Assembly: GCF_008271695.1 (NCBI RefSeq)
Contig: NZ_VKKY01000001.1
Span: forward strand, 612,495-676,494
Length of the DNA stretch: 64,000 bases
Reading direction: 5' to 3'
Origin: Rufibacter hautae
Lineage (GTDB): Bacteria > Bacteroidota > Bacteroidia > Cytophagales > Hymenobacteraceae
Part shown: positions 1-8,035 of the stretch, one piece after another
Layout of the letters: each line of letters begins with the position of its first letter
How positions within the stretch are numbered: the stretch's first letter is position 1
The notes under the pieces: generated by a model
Database searches by the model: none
What the model was told of the DNA's origin: nothing
The model's input: the letters and a program-made list of their open reading frames with translations, nothing else
Position numbers and translations under genes: made by a program

Positions 1-198
1 GGCCGCCACGTTCCGGCCGACATCCCCGGCAAGCACGTCCGGGGTTTGGTTCTGGGCAAAGTAGACGGTAGTCCCACCCACGCCGGTGAAACTTTCTGAC
101 ACAAATCTCACCGGAACCCCCAGGATAGTGAGCTGGATGGATTTGTTATGGGCCACGTAAGGGCCCATGCTCATGGTAACTCTCGCTAACCTAGCCAT
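1..198 (-). CDS. Hypothetical protein, phage-like context, 3' end cut by window edge
   Basis: An open frame of 66 codons begins at an ATG at 198 (MARLARVTMS...) and runs off the left edge without a stop. Its ATG overlaps the TAG stop of the upstream 187-residue gene (ATGGCTAG arrangement, 8-bp overlap), a typical sign of translational coupling in a compact operon. The visible part has many small and polar residues, with no signal peptide or membrane segment. I do not recognise the family. The tight overlap with two genes that look like tail-assembly proteins suggests a structural or assembly role in a prophage-like module; that is inference only. Confidence 0.6.
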   Translation of the reverse strand, partial: MARLARVTMSMGPYVAHNKSIQLTILGVPVRFVSESFTGVGGTTVYFAQNQTPDVLAGDVGRNVAA

Positions 199-721
199 TG
201 AATTTTTCTTTATTGTATTTCAGGGCCTTGGAAGCCATGGTGAAGGAGAAATCGAAACGGGTGCCGAAATACTGCAGGGCGACTTTGGCCACCTGGTCAC
301 TGGAGACATTGCTGGGCGAGATGCGCGTGAGCGGCACCCCGCCGTAGTTGTTGATCCGCTCGATGGCGGCGGCCATGATCTCCTCGCCGATGCGCTCAGT
401 CTCATCGTAGGCTTGCTCCTGGGCATCCACGTTGTTGGGGTCCACATTGCGCAGGATCAGGAAGGCCCCGTAGAAAACCTTGCTGGTCCGGTCCCCGCCG
501 TTGTCGCTGAAGCCGGCCTCGTAGTTCTGCAGCACCATGAAAAAGCCGTCTTTGATTTTGTGCTTAATGCTGTTGTTAAACTCGGTCAAGTCCAGCACCC
601 GCTGCATTGGATCGCTGGAGAGCGTCATCCGCACAAAGCGCATGTTCTTTTCCGAGTGCAGCAGGTCCACGTGCTGCTCGGCCAACTCCCGGAAGAGCGC
701 GTTGTATTCCTTAGTTCTCAT
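191..721 (-). CDS. Hypothetical protein of phage-like module
   Basis: Soluble protein of 176 residues if started at the ATG at 721 (MRTKEYN...). A longer start at 754 would give 187 residues but overlap the preceding gene by 44 bp rather than 11 bp, so I prefer 721, where the preceding GAT-GAG-AAC-TAA overlaps the new ATG. No signal peptide or TM segment. The character (charged N-terminus, a segment LVLQ/MVLQNYE-like, then a C-terminal FGTRFDFSF stretch) resembles uncharacterised proteins I associate with Bacteroidota prophages, but I cannot name a family. It is flanked on both sides by overlapping genes in the same direction, so it is surely co-transcribed with them. Confidence 0.65.
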   Translation of the reverse strand: MRTKEYNALFRELAEQHVDLLHSEKNMRFVRMTLSSDPMQRVLDLTEFNNSIKHKIKDGFFMVLQNYEAGFSDNGGDRTSKVFYGAFLILRNVDPNNVDAQEQAYDETERIGEEIMAAAIERINNYGGVPLTRISPSNVSSDQVAKVALQYFGTRFDFSFTMASKALKYNKEKFNG

Positions 722-1643
722 CTCTCTGCTTTTTTGCCTCCTCCACTTCCTCAAAGCGCTGCTGCATCATCCCCAGGATGCTGCGGATGTTGGCCTTCCC
801 GGTTGATTCGATGTTCATCACGTGTCCGCTCATCCCGAGCAGCACGCCGTCCCAGCCTTTGCGGCCGGCCGTCTTCTGGTTGGATCCGGAAAAAACCAAG
901 GGAAACTCCCTCTCCAGCTCCTCCCGGCAGTCGCGGTACCAACAGAGGATCGCCAGCTTCTGCTCCAGGGAGAACCTGGCCACCAAACGTGCCCGGCCGT
1001 CCACGAAGTAGGGGTTGAACTCCTGCCGGCAGTCACCGCCGTAGCTGGCCAGGCGTTTCAGCAGGAAGTGGAACCACCGCTTCTTCCGGTAGAGGCAGGA
1101 GACCAACTTGTCCAGCATGGCCGGGTTCTGCTTCTGGGTATAGGCGGTGAAGAAGGTGTCGGCGTAGATGAACTCCAGGAAACTCATGTTCCGGATCCGC
1201 TCCCTGGGGCCGAAGAGTCGTGGCCTGAACCAGCCCAGGAAACCGGGCACCCTGAGTTTGGGGAAGAGCTGGGCCGTCAGCCCGGAGAAGCCGCCTTTTT
1301 CCAGAAAAGGCATAAGCCAGTAAAACTGCAGAAGCTGCAGCGGGGTGAAGAGCATCAGCAACGCTCTGGGGACGTTGAGCAGGATGAAAAGAGTCTCCAG
1401 CCGAAGCAGCTCCTGGATCTGGTGGGGCTTCAAGCCAGGGATAGATGGGATTCTGGTGGAGACGGCGATAATCCCCAGCAGCTGCTTACCTGTGAGCTCG
1501 TTCCATTTGCCCGGCAATTGCCGCTGCAGTTTTCCAATTTTGATGTCGTGCATGGTCTTCAATGAGGTTTGCACGAAATTCGGCAGCAAGCCAACGGCCA
1601 GAAAGGACACAAAAAAAGCCCTGACAATTGCCAAGGCTTTCAT
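711..1643 (-). CDS. Hypothetical protein, tail-assembly-chaperone-like motif
   Basis: Protein of 310 residues, basic and rich in aromatic and leucine residues. Around residues 42-58 it carries an LPGKWNELTGKQLL stretch. The pattern LPxxWxELTxxQLL recurs in small proteins of Bacteroidota prophages placed where tail-assembly chaperones lie; this is family memory, not a search result. The first 30 residues look like a hydrophobic leader, but an internal ATG at 1553 (MHDIKIGK...) just before the motif could be the true start, which would remove that leader. The C-terminus is acidic and helical (QQRFEEVEEAKKQRDEN). It overlaps the next gene by 11 bp. Function unknown; a phage-derived assembly role is plausible. 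Confidence 0.6.
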   Translation of the reverse strand: MKALAIVRAFFVSFLAVGLLPNFVQTSLKTMHDIKIGKLQRQLPGKWNELTGKQLLGIIAVSTRIPSIPGLKPHQIQELLRLETLFILLNVPRALLMLFTPLQLLQFYWLMPFLEKGGFSGLTAQLFPKLRVPGFLGWFRPRLFGPRERIRNMSFLEFIYADTFFTAYTQKQNPAMLDKLVSCLYRKKRWFHFLLKRLASYGGDCRQEFNPYFVDGRARLVARFSLEQKLAILCWYRDCREELEREFPLVFSGSNQKTAGRKGWDGVLLGMSGHVMNIESTGKANIRSILGMMQQRFEEVEEAKKQRDEN

Positions 1644-1788
1644 TTACATGGGATCAATGTTCAATAACTTTGTGAAGGCAGGAAGTTCACGTTCTGTCCC
1701 CTCATTCACTTGCTTTAATCTAGTAAAGGGAATAAGTCCATTTATTGTTCATCAGTTCTGCTTTCAAAAGCTGATGTTGGGCGTGGTC

Positions 1789-2241
1789 TCATGTATTAAA
1801 ATCTATTCTGCTTAATCTCATTTCAATTAACGCTTTCTCAATAGTTGAAAAACTATTTTTAGAGTATTCGTATTTCTTTATTTGGTGTGTCATTTCCAAA
1901 AGTCGTAATAGTATATCCTGCTCAATACGATAATCCCGTATGTATCTTAAATACTGACGATACACAATCATACCATAGAAAATCAAACTGGAAATAAAGA
2001 AAATGATAAATACAAACTTTATACTCAAGTACTGGTCTTGTACTTCAATTAAATATGGAGCTAAAAAAAATATTAGTGATATAATAAAAACTAACATTAC
2101 AAGAGCCGCTGCTTTTACCTGAATTGCATAAAGATTTTTTTGAATGTTTTTAACCTTTTCTGACACATTCTCTGCCAAATCTAACAGTTCTCCTACCTCT
2201 TTATACTTTGATACTTCGTTATTCTCAGAATGATTACTCAC
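1789..2241 (-). CDS. Small two-TM membrane protein paired with GTPase
   Basis: Protein of 150 residues. Residues 1-40 are polar and heptad-like (LLDLAENVSEKVKNIQ), suggesting a short coiled coil. Two hydrophobic segments follow at about 44-66 and 72-95. The C-terminal 50 residues are charged and helical (RIEQDILLRLLEMTHQIKKYEY). It starts 8 bp after the stop of the GTPase gene, so the two are almost certainly one operon. Both are clearly more AT-rich than the genes on either side, which points to recent acquisition. I recognise no family. The layout (cytosolic sensor NTPase plus small hairpin membrane protein) is the kind seen in membrane-acting toxic or defence pairs, but nothing in the sequence proves this. 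Confidence 0.75.
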   Translation of the reverse strand: MSNHSENNEVSKYKEVGELLDLAENVSEKVKNIQKNLYAIQVKAAALVMLVFIISLIFFLAPYLIEVQDQYLSIKFVFIIFFISSLIFYGMIVYRQYLRYIRDYRIEQDILLRLLEMTHQIKKYEYSKNSFSTIEKALIEMRLSRIDFNT

Positions 2242-2249
2242 TTTTCTTA

Positions 2250-3080
2250 TTACCCTTTTGATATTACAGAAATTTCAGAAATAAAGTTTAATGCAAGTCC
2301 ATGTTCTACAGACTTGCCTCCAAGCTTTGCATCAATCATTTCATTATTCCATTCGAAATCTTCAGGCCATGAGGAAATAGGAAGAGTGAAAACCTTCAAA
2401 TTCAATGTTCCGATTTGATGCAAATACTCATTAACGACTTTCGCAAAATCACTTCCATAATCAATACTATAGTATTTCTGAGCCTCATCAACTTCATTCA
2501 TATATAAATCTACCTTATTTACAGCAATTATTAACCATTTTGGACGCCCATCTTTAGCTTGCAGATCCCTAATTTTCATCATCATAAGGTCCAAATCTTC
2601 TAATTCATTCCTTAAGGTATATTCTCTAAGCTTAGCAATTGTATCTATTCCTCTATCTTCAATCAATGCTTTTTTTAGGGTTTCATCTCTGATTTTTGCA
2701 TATCCCCAATCTACAACATATATAACACCTTCTAAACTTTCGCTGGTGTTAAATGCCTCATCCAACCCCTTTAATCGTTCTTTGCTACTTTGTCCAGGTA
2801 TCACTCTTACTAATTTAGTCCAATCACCAAATATCACAGCTTCTGTTTCAACATTGGGTGATGTTCCTGGAGTTTTATAGCTAAATTTAGGAGCTTGACC
2901 ATGTAGACATTTACTTAAAAGTGTTTTTCCCACTCCTCCTTGGCCAAGAAGAACTATATCAGTATCTCCGGTATCAACTTGAGCGAGTAGCCTAATCCAC
3001 CAATGCTGAATTGTTTTCCTATTCTGATAAATAGTTATAGGTGTTCTGATTAAGCTTGGTATCAATTCACTCCAATCCAT
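2250..3080 (-). CDS. Ras-like/GTPase-domain protein
   Basis: Protein of 276 residues with a complete-looking small GTPase core. There is a P-loop GQGGVGKT at 46-53, a PGQ at 95-97 where the DxxG switch II usually lies (here RVIPGQ, lacking the usual Asp), and an NKVD guanine-specificity motif at 188-191 preceded by a hydrophobic strand (WLIIAV). The N-terminal 40 residues form a short basic/aromatic segment that could contact membrane or partner. No signal peptide, so cytosolic. A small two-TM protein follows 8 bp downstream. The missing switch II Asp is odd for a Ras-like enzyme and may mean altered hydrolysis. AT-rich compared with flanking genes. Biological role not recognised. Confidence 0.85.
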   Translation of the reverse strand: MDWSELIPSLIRTPITIYQNRKTIQHWWIRLLAQVDTGDTDIVLLGQGGVGKTLLSKCLHGQAPKFSYKTPGTSPNVETEAVIFGDWTKLVRVIPGQSSKERLKGLDEAFNTSESLEGVIYVVDWGYAKIRDETLKKALIEDRGIDTIAKLREYTLRNELEDLDLMMMKIRDLQAKDGRPKWLIIAVNKVDLYMNEVDEAQKYYSIDYGSDFAKVVNEYLHQIGTLNLKVFTLPISSWPEDFEWNNEMIDAKLGGKSVEHGLALNFISEISVISKG

Positions 3081-3267
3081 GATTTTATATTAGATAAATA
3101 CATATTGTGTCTGCCTACTGTATAAACGGAATAACTCAAGATATTGACACTTTTACAGAGTTTATTTTTATTGTCTAGCTTATGTGAGTCGGATAAACAG
3201 AAATTGACTAACGAATATACTATATAGGAATTAGTTAGTAACTATACGAAATCTATATATTCTCTGG

Positions 3268-3528
3268 TCAGTCCTCTGATTCCTGTTGTCGGGTGAGTGC
3301 CGTGAGAAAAAGCTGTAGGGCATTCATGGCGGCATAGTCCGCTCCCCAATCATTCACGTGTTCTGGATCACGGGTGACGGCATGAAAAGCTAGGTTGTTC
3401 ACCAATAGATGGAGACTGGCCATATCCGGGACCAGGTCCAGAAACTGGATCAGGGCACCCATGGTGTTATTGGTAAGTTGGGGCTGTTCGCGGATGACGT
3501 AGGTGTCACCGTCTTTGAAGATGGCCAT
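3268..3528 (-). CDS. Small hypothetical protein (86 aa)
   Basis: Small soluble acidic protein (MAIFKDGDTYVIREQ...) with an ATG start at 3528. The first 20 residues look like a beta-hairpin, and the rest is predicted helical and ends in an acidic tail (QQESED). No family recognised. Its base composition matches the GC-richer chromosome rather than the AT-rich GTPase pair downstream, so it is probably not part of that unit. A strong inverted repeat lies 20-105 bp upstream of its start (3549-3633). Length and codon pattern make it plausible as a gene, but support is moderate. Confidence 0.5.
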   Translation of the reverse strand: MAIFKDGDTYVIREQPQLTNNTMGALIQFLDLVPDMASLHLLVNNLAFHAVTRDPEHVNDWGADYAAMNALQLFLTALTRQQESED

Positions 3529-3548
3529 CGCAGTTTGGCTTAGGGCAC

Positions 3549-3633
3549 CCGTGTGCCCGTGAGAAGGAGCTGCGAAACATTTACATGCCTTGGGGCCCTT
3601 GCGGGTAACCCACTCCTCCCCACGGGCACACGG
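3549..3633. repeat. 13-bp perfect inverted repeat, long hairpin
   Basis: CCGTGTGCCCGTG at 3549-3561 is exactly complementary to CACGGGCACACGG at 3621-3633. A further 5-bp stem (AGGAG 3565-3569 with CTCCT 3613-3617) continues inward after a 3-nt mismatch, so the whole 85-nt segment can fold as one long hairpin with a 43-nt apical part. It sits just upstream of the 86-aa gene. It could be a leader structure, a terminator of something lost, or the trace of a mobile element. Confidence 0.6.
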
Positions 3634-3836
3634 CTCTATAGAAAACTATTAGGTGGGGTGTTTAAGTTAGATTGGAACGCTTTAAGTATGACTGGTGGGT
3701 CTGTTTAGCCAGTTAGCTTTTCTAGTAAGTCTTCATTAGTGCAAGATGTGCAACCCTTCATAAAAGTGCTTTAGCGTTGACTTGGATTGTAGCCATCTCT
3801 ACTTCCCAGCTGCTCAAATAGATTCACCTTCCCGGA

Positions 3837-5198
3837 TTATTGGGAAGTGTATTCATACATCGCATACCCCCATGGCTGAATATTCCACTTTTTGCTGCTT
3901 ACAGGCTCCTTTGCACCCTTGAAAACGTTGTAGGCGCTCCCGATCAAAGATTTCTCTTTTATGGTGATCGGCTGCGAGGTACCCGAAAAGTTAAGGATCA
4001 CCAACACCTTTCTCTTTCCTTTTTCCCGCACGAAGGCATACACTGCTTTCTCATCCCCTGCGCTCACTTTCCGGAAAGACGCGTCGGCGGACAGGGCGGC
4101 GTTCCTTTTCCGGAGGTTCAGCAGGGTTTTATAGAACGAGGCTCTTTGGAGCTTATCGAAAGCCATGGGATCCTTGTCGAAGAACTTCAATGCCCTCAGG
4201 ACCGGTTCTTCCTGTCCGCTGTAGATCAGGGGGACACTGCTGGCCATGGTTTGGGTGAATACCGCGAAGGGCGCATGCACCGGGCCGGGGAAGGTCCCGT
4301 AGTCCGCCATGTTCCAGCTGTTCTCGTCGTGGTTGCTGGTGAAGTACATCTGAATGGTATGGGCAGGGTACATTCGGTCATTCTCCTGCTTCACGCTATC
4401 CAGGCTGAAGGCCGGCCTTTCGCCCTTGGCCACCTTCTCCATCATCTTGAACATGTGCCACGGGTAGACCGCGTCAAAACCGGTCTTGGGTAGATAAGCG
4501 CTATCGCCCTCGGCCAGCAGGAAAAGGCTCTTCATCTCTTTCAACTGGGGGATGCACCGGCGCCAAAAGGAAGCGGGGACGTTCCAGGCCACATCGCACC
4601 TGAAGCCATCTATGCCTGTAGTAGAGACCCAGTATTTCATGGCAGCGATCATGCTGTCCTGCATCACCGGGTTCTTATAATCCAGTTGCCTTGTGTCTGC
4701 CCAGTCCACCGCCATGGCCGCCTTCCCGGTGCTGTCCCGCACGAAGAAATCCGGGTGCTGGGTGAGCCACCGGTGGTCTCCGCCGGTATGGTTGGGTACC
4801 CAGTCAATGATGACCTTCATGCCCCGGTCATGGATAGCCTTTACCACCTGTTTGAAGTCTGCCATGGTGCCGAACTCCGGGTTGACGGCGGTGTAGTCCG
4901 AGACGGCATAGTAGCTCCCCAGCGAGCCTTTCCGGTCCACCTTGCTGATGGGGTTGAGCGGCATGAACCACACCGTTTGCACGCCCATTCCTTTCAAACG
5001 GTCAAGGTGTTTGGCAAAAGCGTTCAGGGTGCCTTCCGGTGTGTACTGCCTCACATTCACCTCATAGATGTTGCCCTGCATGATCCAGGCCGGAGGACCG
5101 CTGGTAGTTCCGCTTGTGGCGCCGGTGGCGGCTTTCTCCTGGCAAAAGCCGGAAAGCACAAGCAATTGAAGGATAAGGGTGCCTAGTACTTTCTTCAT
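3837..5198 (-). CDS. Secreted alpha-amylase family glycoside hydrolase (GH13)
   Basis: Hydrolyses or rearranges alpha-glucans. With the ATG at 5198 the protein has 453 residues and begins with a clear signal peptide (MKKVLGTLILQLLVLSGFC); an upstream GTG/ATG extension would bury it, so 5198 is chosen. The GH13 barrel shows region I (DWVPNHTGGDH), the nucleophile Asp202 in GFRCD, the acid/base Glu230 in LLAEGD and the third Asp291 in SNHDEN, so it should be active. A C-terminal beta domain of about 80 residues follows. The Cys near the signal end follows Phe, so a lipoprotein is unlikely; a periplasmic or secreted protein is expected. It is the last gene of the minus-strand PUL, and its alpha-glucan substrate does not fit the galactan theme of its neighbours. 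A hairpin lies in its leader at 5253-5304. Confidence 0.93.
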   Translation of the reverse strand: MKKVLGTLILQLLVLSGFCQEKAATGATSGTTSGPPAWIMQGNIYEVNVRQYTPEGTLNAFAKHLDRLKGMGVQTVWFMPLNPISKVDRKGSLGSYYAVSDYTAVNPEFGTMADFKQVVKAIHDRGMKVIIDWVPNHTGGDHRWLTQHPDFFVRDSTGKAAMAVDWADTRQLDYKNPVMQDSMIAAMKYWVSTTGIDGFRCDVAWNVPASFWRRCIPQLKEMKSLFLLAEGDSAYLPKTGFDAVYPWHMFKMMEKVAKGERPAFSLDSVKQENDRMYPAHTIQMYFTSNHDENSWNMADYGTFPGPVHAPFAVFTQTMASSVPLIYSGQEEPVLRALKFFDKDPMAFDKLQRASFYKTLLNLRKRNAALSADASFRKVSAGDEKAVYAFVREKGKRKVLVILNFSGTSQPITIKEKSLIGSAYNVFKGAKEPVSSKKWNIQPWGYAMYEYTSQ

Positions 5199-5252
5199 CT
5201 TCACAGGTTTTAGATAATCAGGATATGTTCGCCCTGGACTTTGTGTATATAC

Positions 5253-5310
5253 GGCGCCCTCGGGCAAGAGGCGAAAGCTGATTTGCCTCCTGTCCGAGGG
5301 CGCCCTTTTT
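5253..5310. other. GC-rich hairpin in GH13 leader, T-run on plus strand
   Basis: GGCGCCCTCGG at 5253-5263 pairs perfectly with CCGAGGGCGCC at 5294-5304, with an inner GAGGC/GCCTC stem, followed on the plus strand by CTTTTT. As a terminator it would act on plus-strand transcripts, although no plus-strand gene precedes it. In the sense of the GH13 gene it is a 5' leader hairpin about 55 bp before the start codon. Confidence 0.55.
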
Positions 5311-5505
5311 CTGTTAAAGAAGTGTTTTTGGAGAAGCAGCCTGAAAACGGTCTCTTAAAGGTTTCGTCCATACTCTGCCTGTCCAGTCTGCTCTGATTTA
5401 GAGAATCAGGCTGGAAACAGCTTATACCATCCTGCTTACATTACCAATAAGTCCACAGGCACAAAAAATGAAAGAACAGGTATTCGTTTGAAACCATAAA
5501 TTAAA

Positions 5506-5553
5506 AAAGGAGCTTTGGACCTGTTTTCTGCAAAACAGGCCCAAAGCTCCTTT
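5506..5553 (-). terminator. Terminator-like palindrome after GH43 gene
   Basis: AAAGGAGCTTTGG at 5506-5518 pairs with CCAAAGCTCCTTT at 5541-5553. Inside it, CTGTTTT pairs with AAAACAG around a CTGC loop, with a single A:C mismatch between the two stems. It lies about 110 bp after the GH43 stop. The inner part (TTTTCTGCAAAACAGGCCC) belongs to the dispersed palindrome family found after many genes of this locus. Confidence 0.75.
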
Positions 5554-5662
5554 AACTTTCTTCACCTTAGGTGAAACAGAAACGAGAGGATTCTCTTCTG
5601 TTTTAAGGCTGTTGCCTCAAAAACCTATTCTAAACAGAAGGTACTTTCAAGGAAGTTGCCGT

Positions 5663-7879
5663 TTATTGTTTGGCTTTAAGATTAGTTACCCCTCCATGTG
5701 TGGGCGTTACCTGCTTGATAGTTCCGTCTGCGTTGAACTCCATCCTGTCAATGGCCACCTCGCGGTTGAAGCCGGCGGCATCGCCCATGGTGATGCCTTT
5801 GGGGTAATTGAACCGATGGTAGACAATGTACCACTCGTCTTTACCGGGCACCTGAATCACGGAATTATGGCCGGTGCCGTAAATTCTCGAGGCCGGGTCT
5901 TTGGCGATGACCAGGTTATTGGCGGGAACCTTGATCTTGCCCAGCGGCGAGGTGGAAGTGCCGTAGCGTACCCGGTAGTTCTCGCTGCGGGTATCGTCCT
6001 CCGACCAAAGGAAATAGTAGATACCTTTGCGACAGAGCACGTGCGTCCCTTCCCGGAAGGTATTGTCTGGGGTGAGAACCTTGATGGTGTTGGGTTTGAT
6101 CGAAATCATATCCGGGTTCAGTTCGGCCCCGGCCATGTAGCCGTTTCCCCAGTACAGGTAGCTTTTGCCGGTCTTCGGATCGGTGAACACATCGGGGTCA
6201 ATCTGCTGGCCGCCTTTCACACCCGGAGGCAATTGGTCTACCAAGGGCTCCCCGGAATCCATAAAAGGCCCGGTGGGGCTATCCGATACGGCTACGCCTA
6301 CCTTCTGGGCCGCTGTGAAATAATAGAAGTACTTGTACTGCCCGTTCACTTTCTTCTCGATGATGGCCGGCGCCCAAGCGTTTCGTTTTCCCCAGCTCAC
6401 GTCTTTGGGCAAATCCAGGATCACGCCTTCGTCTTTCCAGTTCACCAGATCCGGGGAGGAAAAGGTTTTGAAGTAGGTTCCAGACCAACCATCAAACCCG
6501 TCGCTAGTGGGATAGATATAGTACTTGCCGGTCTTCTCGGCGTAGATAATGTCTGGGTCGGCGAAGAAGCCATCCAACACGGGATTATGGTCTTCGCGGG
6601 CAGTGGCGGCAAACGTCTGGGGTTGTTTCCCTTTGATTTCCACGGTGTAGTTTACGCCTCCTTTTGAAAAATCGGCCGCAGAAGAAGAAACGGTCACGCC
6701 CGGGAAAGACTCAAACTGCGGTTTAAAGGCGCTCAGGTCTATACCGGGTTTTACGGGCAGATGCAGGGTTCTTCTAGCGGAGTCCAGGGCCACGTTGAAC
6801 CGCTTCAACCCGGGTGCCTTGGCGGTAAGCAGCACTTCTTCTGCCGTCAGCCATTTAGAAACCAACACCTCGTATTCTCTGGTGGTGATGGGAATGACGG
6901 TGCCGTGGCGCGGATGAAAGTTCATGGACACCTCATTATCCACTACGGTGAAATTCTGCAGATCGGTGGTTTTGGTGAACTGGTAGCGGCCTTTGGTGTA
7001 CACATCGTACATCAGGATGTAGCCGGGTTCATTAATCAGCTTGAACACGCCCGCTCCTTCCACGGGGTCCTTGGTCTGCTGCACGTAGCGGTCCTGCAAG
7101 ACGTAGCCGCCGGTCAGTTTATCAGACACCGCGATTTTGATGCCCGATCCCTCGCCTTCGGTTTTGAAGAACAGGTGGTACTTGCCGTCTTTCAGCACGA
7201 TGTCGCCGTCAATGGCCGCGCCGTTGGTGGGGCTGAAAAATAGTTGCTTGGGCTCGCTTTCCAGATCGGTGAAATCCTGGTTGGCGTAGGCGTAGTAGAT
7301 CTTATCGGGGTCATCGCCGTGCTTCATGGAAAAGTAGACCATGTACTTTTTGGCCTCGGGGTCATAGATGGTCTGCGGCGCCCATACGCGCAGCAGCTTT
7401 TCGTTTCCGGCAAATCGTTTCTGGATGTTCACCACGCTGGAAGTCCAGTTGACCAGATCCGTGGATTTGAGCAACACCATGGCCCGGTTAGAGCTCCAGC
7501 CGTTCGCCGATACCATATCCGTCACCACCATGTAAAAGGTTTTGCCATCGGCACCCCGCAGGATATGCGGATCACGCACACCGCCGGTAGAGCTGATCTG
7601 GGCCGAAGAGACAATGGGTTTATTGCCGTTAAGCGCCCGGTAATTATAGCCATCTTGACTGACCGCAAACCGGATGGCCTCTTCGCTTTTGTCATTGCCG
7701 GTAAAGTACGTAAAGAGGTATCCGCTGTACTTTTCCTCTGGGGCTTTCATTTCGGCGCCTGTTTGCTCAGACCCGGAATTCTTAGCCACTTGCGGGGAGC
7801 AGGCCGAGCCCAATACCCCGATGGCCAGGCAAAAGGCCGCACAGTTTTTCGCCAGGTTTTTGGAAAATTGTTTGTTCAT
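5663..7879 (-). CDS. Two-domain GH43 lipoprotein, arabinosidase/xylosidase type
   Basis: Protein of 738 residues with an N-terminal export signal ending in GSAC (Cys27), so probably a lipoprotein. Two consecutive five-bladed GH43 propellers are visible: the first from about 50 to 345, with the catalytic-base Asp103 in VRDPHI, and the second from about 430 to 725, with the base Asp441 in FADPDII and WAPAIIEKK following. Both therefore keep the base motif. GH43 enzymes remove alpha-L-arabinofuranosyl, beta-xylosyl or beta-galactosyl ends; in this PUL an arabinofuranosidase acting on arabinogalactan side chains is the best guess. Roughly twice the usual GH43 length, which fits the two-domain reading. 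It lies between the GH35 and GH13 genes on the same strand. Confidence 0.9.
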   Translation of the reverse strand: MNKQFSKNLAKNCAAFCLAIGVLGSACSPQVAKNSGSEQTGAEMKAPEEKYSGYLFTYFTGNDKSEEAIRFAVSQDGYNYRALNGNKPIVSSAQISSTGGVRDPHILRGADGKTFYMVVTDMVSANGWSSNRAMVLLKSTDLVNWTSSVVNIQKRFAGNEKLLRVWAPQTIYDPEAKKYMVYFSMKHGDDPDKIYYAYANQDFTDLESEPKQLFFSPTNGAAIDGDIVLKDGKYHLFFKTEGEGSGIKIAVSDKLTGGYVLQDRYVQQTKDPVEGAGVFKLINEPGYILMYDVYTKGRYQFTKTTDLQNFTVVDNEVSMNFHPRHGTVIPITTREYEVLVSKWLTAEEVLLTAKAPGLKRFNVALDSARRTLHLPVKPGIDLSAFKPQFESFPGVTVSSSAADFSKGGVNYTVEIKGKQPQTFAATAREDHNPVLDGFFADPDIIYAEKTGKYYIYPTSDGFDGWSGTYFKTFSSPDLVNWKDEGVILDLPKDVSWGKRNAWAPAIIEKKVNGQYKYFYYFTAAQKVGVAVSDSPTGPFMDSGEPLVDQLPPGVKGGQQIDPDVFTDPKTGKSYLYWGNGYMAGAELNPDMISIKPNTIKVLTPDNTFREGTHVLCRKGIYYFLWSEDDTRSENYRVRYGTSTSPLGKIKVPANNLVIAKDPASRIYGTGHNSVIQVPGKDEWYIVYHRFNYPKGITMGDAAGFNREVAIDRMEFNADGTIKQVTPTHGGVTNLKAKQ

Positions 7880-7941
7880 GTGGTGGTGGAGTTCTTAAGT
7901 AATGCTTTATCCAGAAAAGAGACATTCAGTCCAGACGAAGC

Positions 7942-7977
7942 GGTTTATGGCTTATTTTTAAAAAACTGCTCTAAAAC
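7942..7977. repeat. Degenerate copy of dispersed palindrome
   Basis: A GGTTTATGGCTTATTTTT half followed by AAAAACTGCTCTAAAAC resembles the locus-wide palindrome (outer GTTTT/AAAAC arms, inner TTTT/AAAA arms), but with several mismatches. It sits between the GH35 stop and the GH43 start. Confidence 0.35.
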
Positions 7978-7992
7978 AGGAAAGCCCGAAGA

Positions 7993-8031
7993 GAAGGCAA
8001 GCGAGCCTTCCCCTCGGGGCATTTGCCTTAG
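7993..8031 (-). terminator. Terminator-like hairpin after GH35 gene
   Basis: AAGGCAA and TTGCCTT flank an inner CGAG/CTCG stem, just after the GH35 stop codon. No clear T-run on the minus strand, so it may be a 3'-end stabilising hairpin rather than a classic intrinsic terminator. Confidence 0.5.
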
Positions 8032-8035
8032 TGTC

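Larger units (their letters stand above)
5199..5662. other. Intergenic region between GH43 and GH13 genes
   Basis: Gap of about 460 bp. It holds two strong hairpins: the leader hairpin at 5253-5310 and the terminator-like palindrome at 5506-5553. No convincing gene is seen in the remainder, which includes a stretch rich in TGAAA/CAGGC words near 5340-5420. Confidence 0.6.

Noticed and set aside
3549..3633. Integron attC site or IS end as explanation of the inverted repeat
   Set aside because: No integrase, no attC core triplets, no transposase gene and no visible target duplication; reported only as an inverted repeat.
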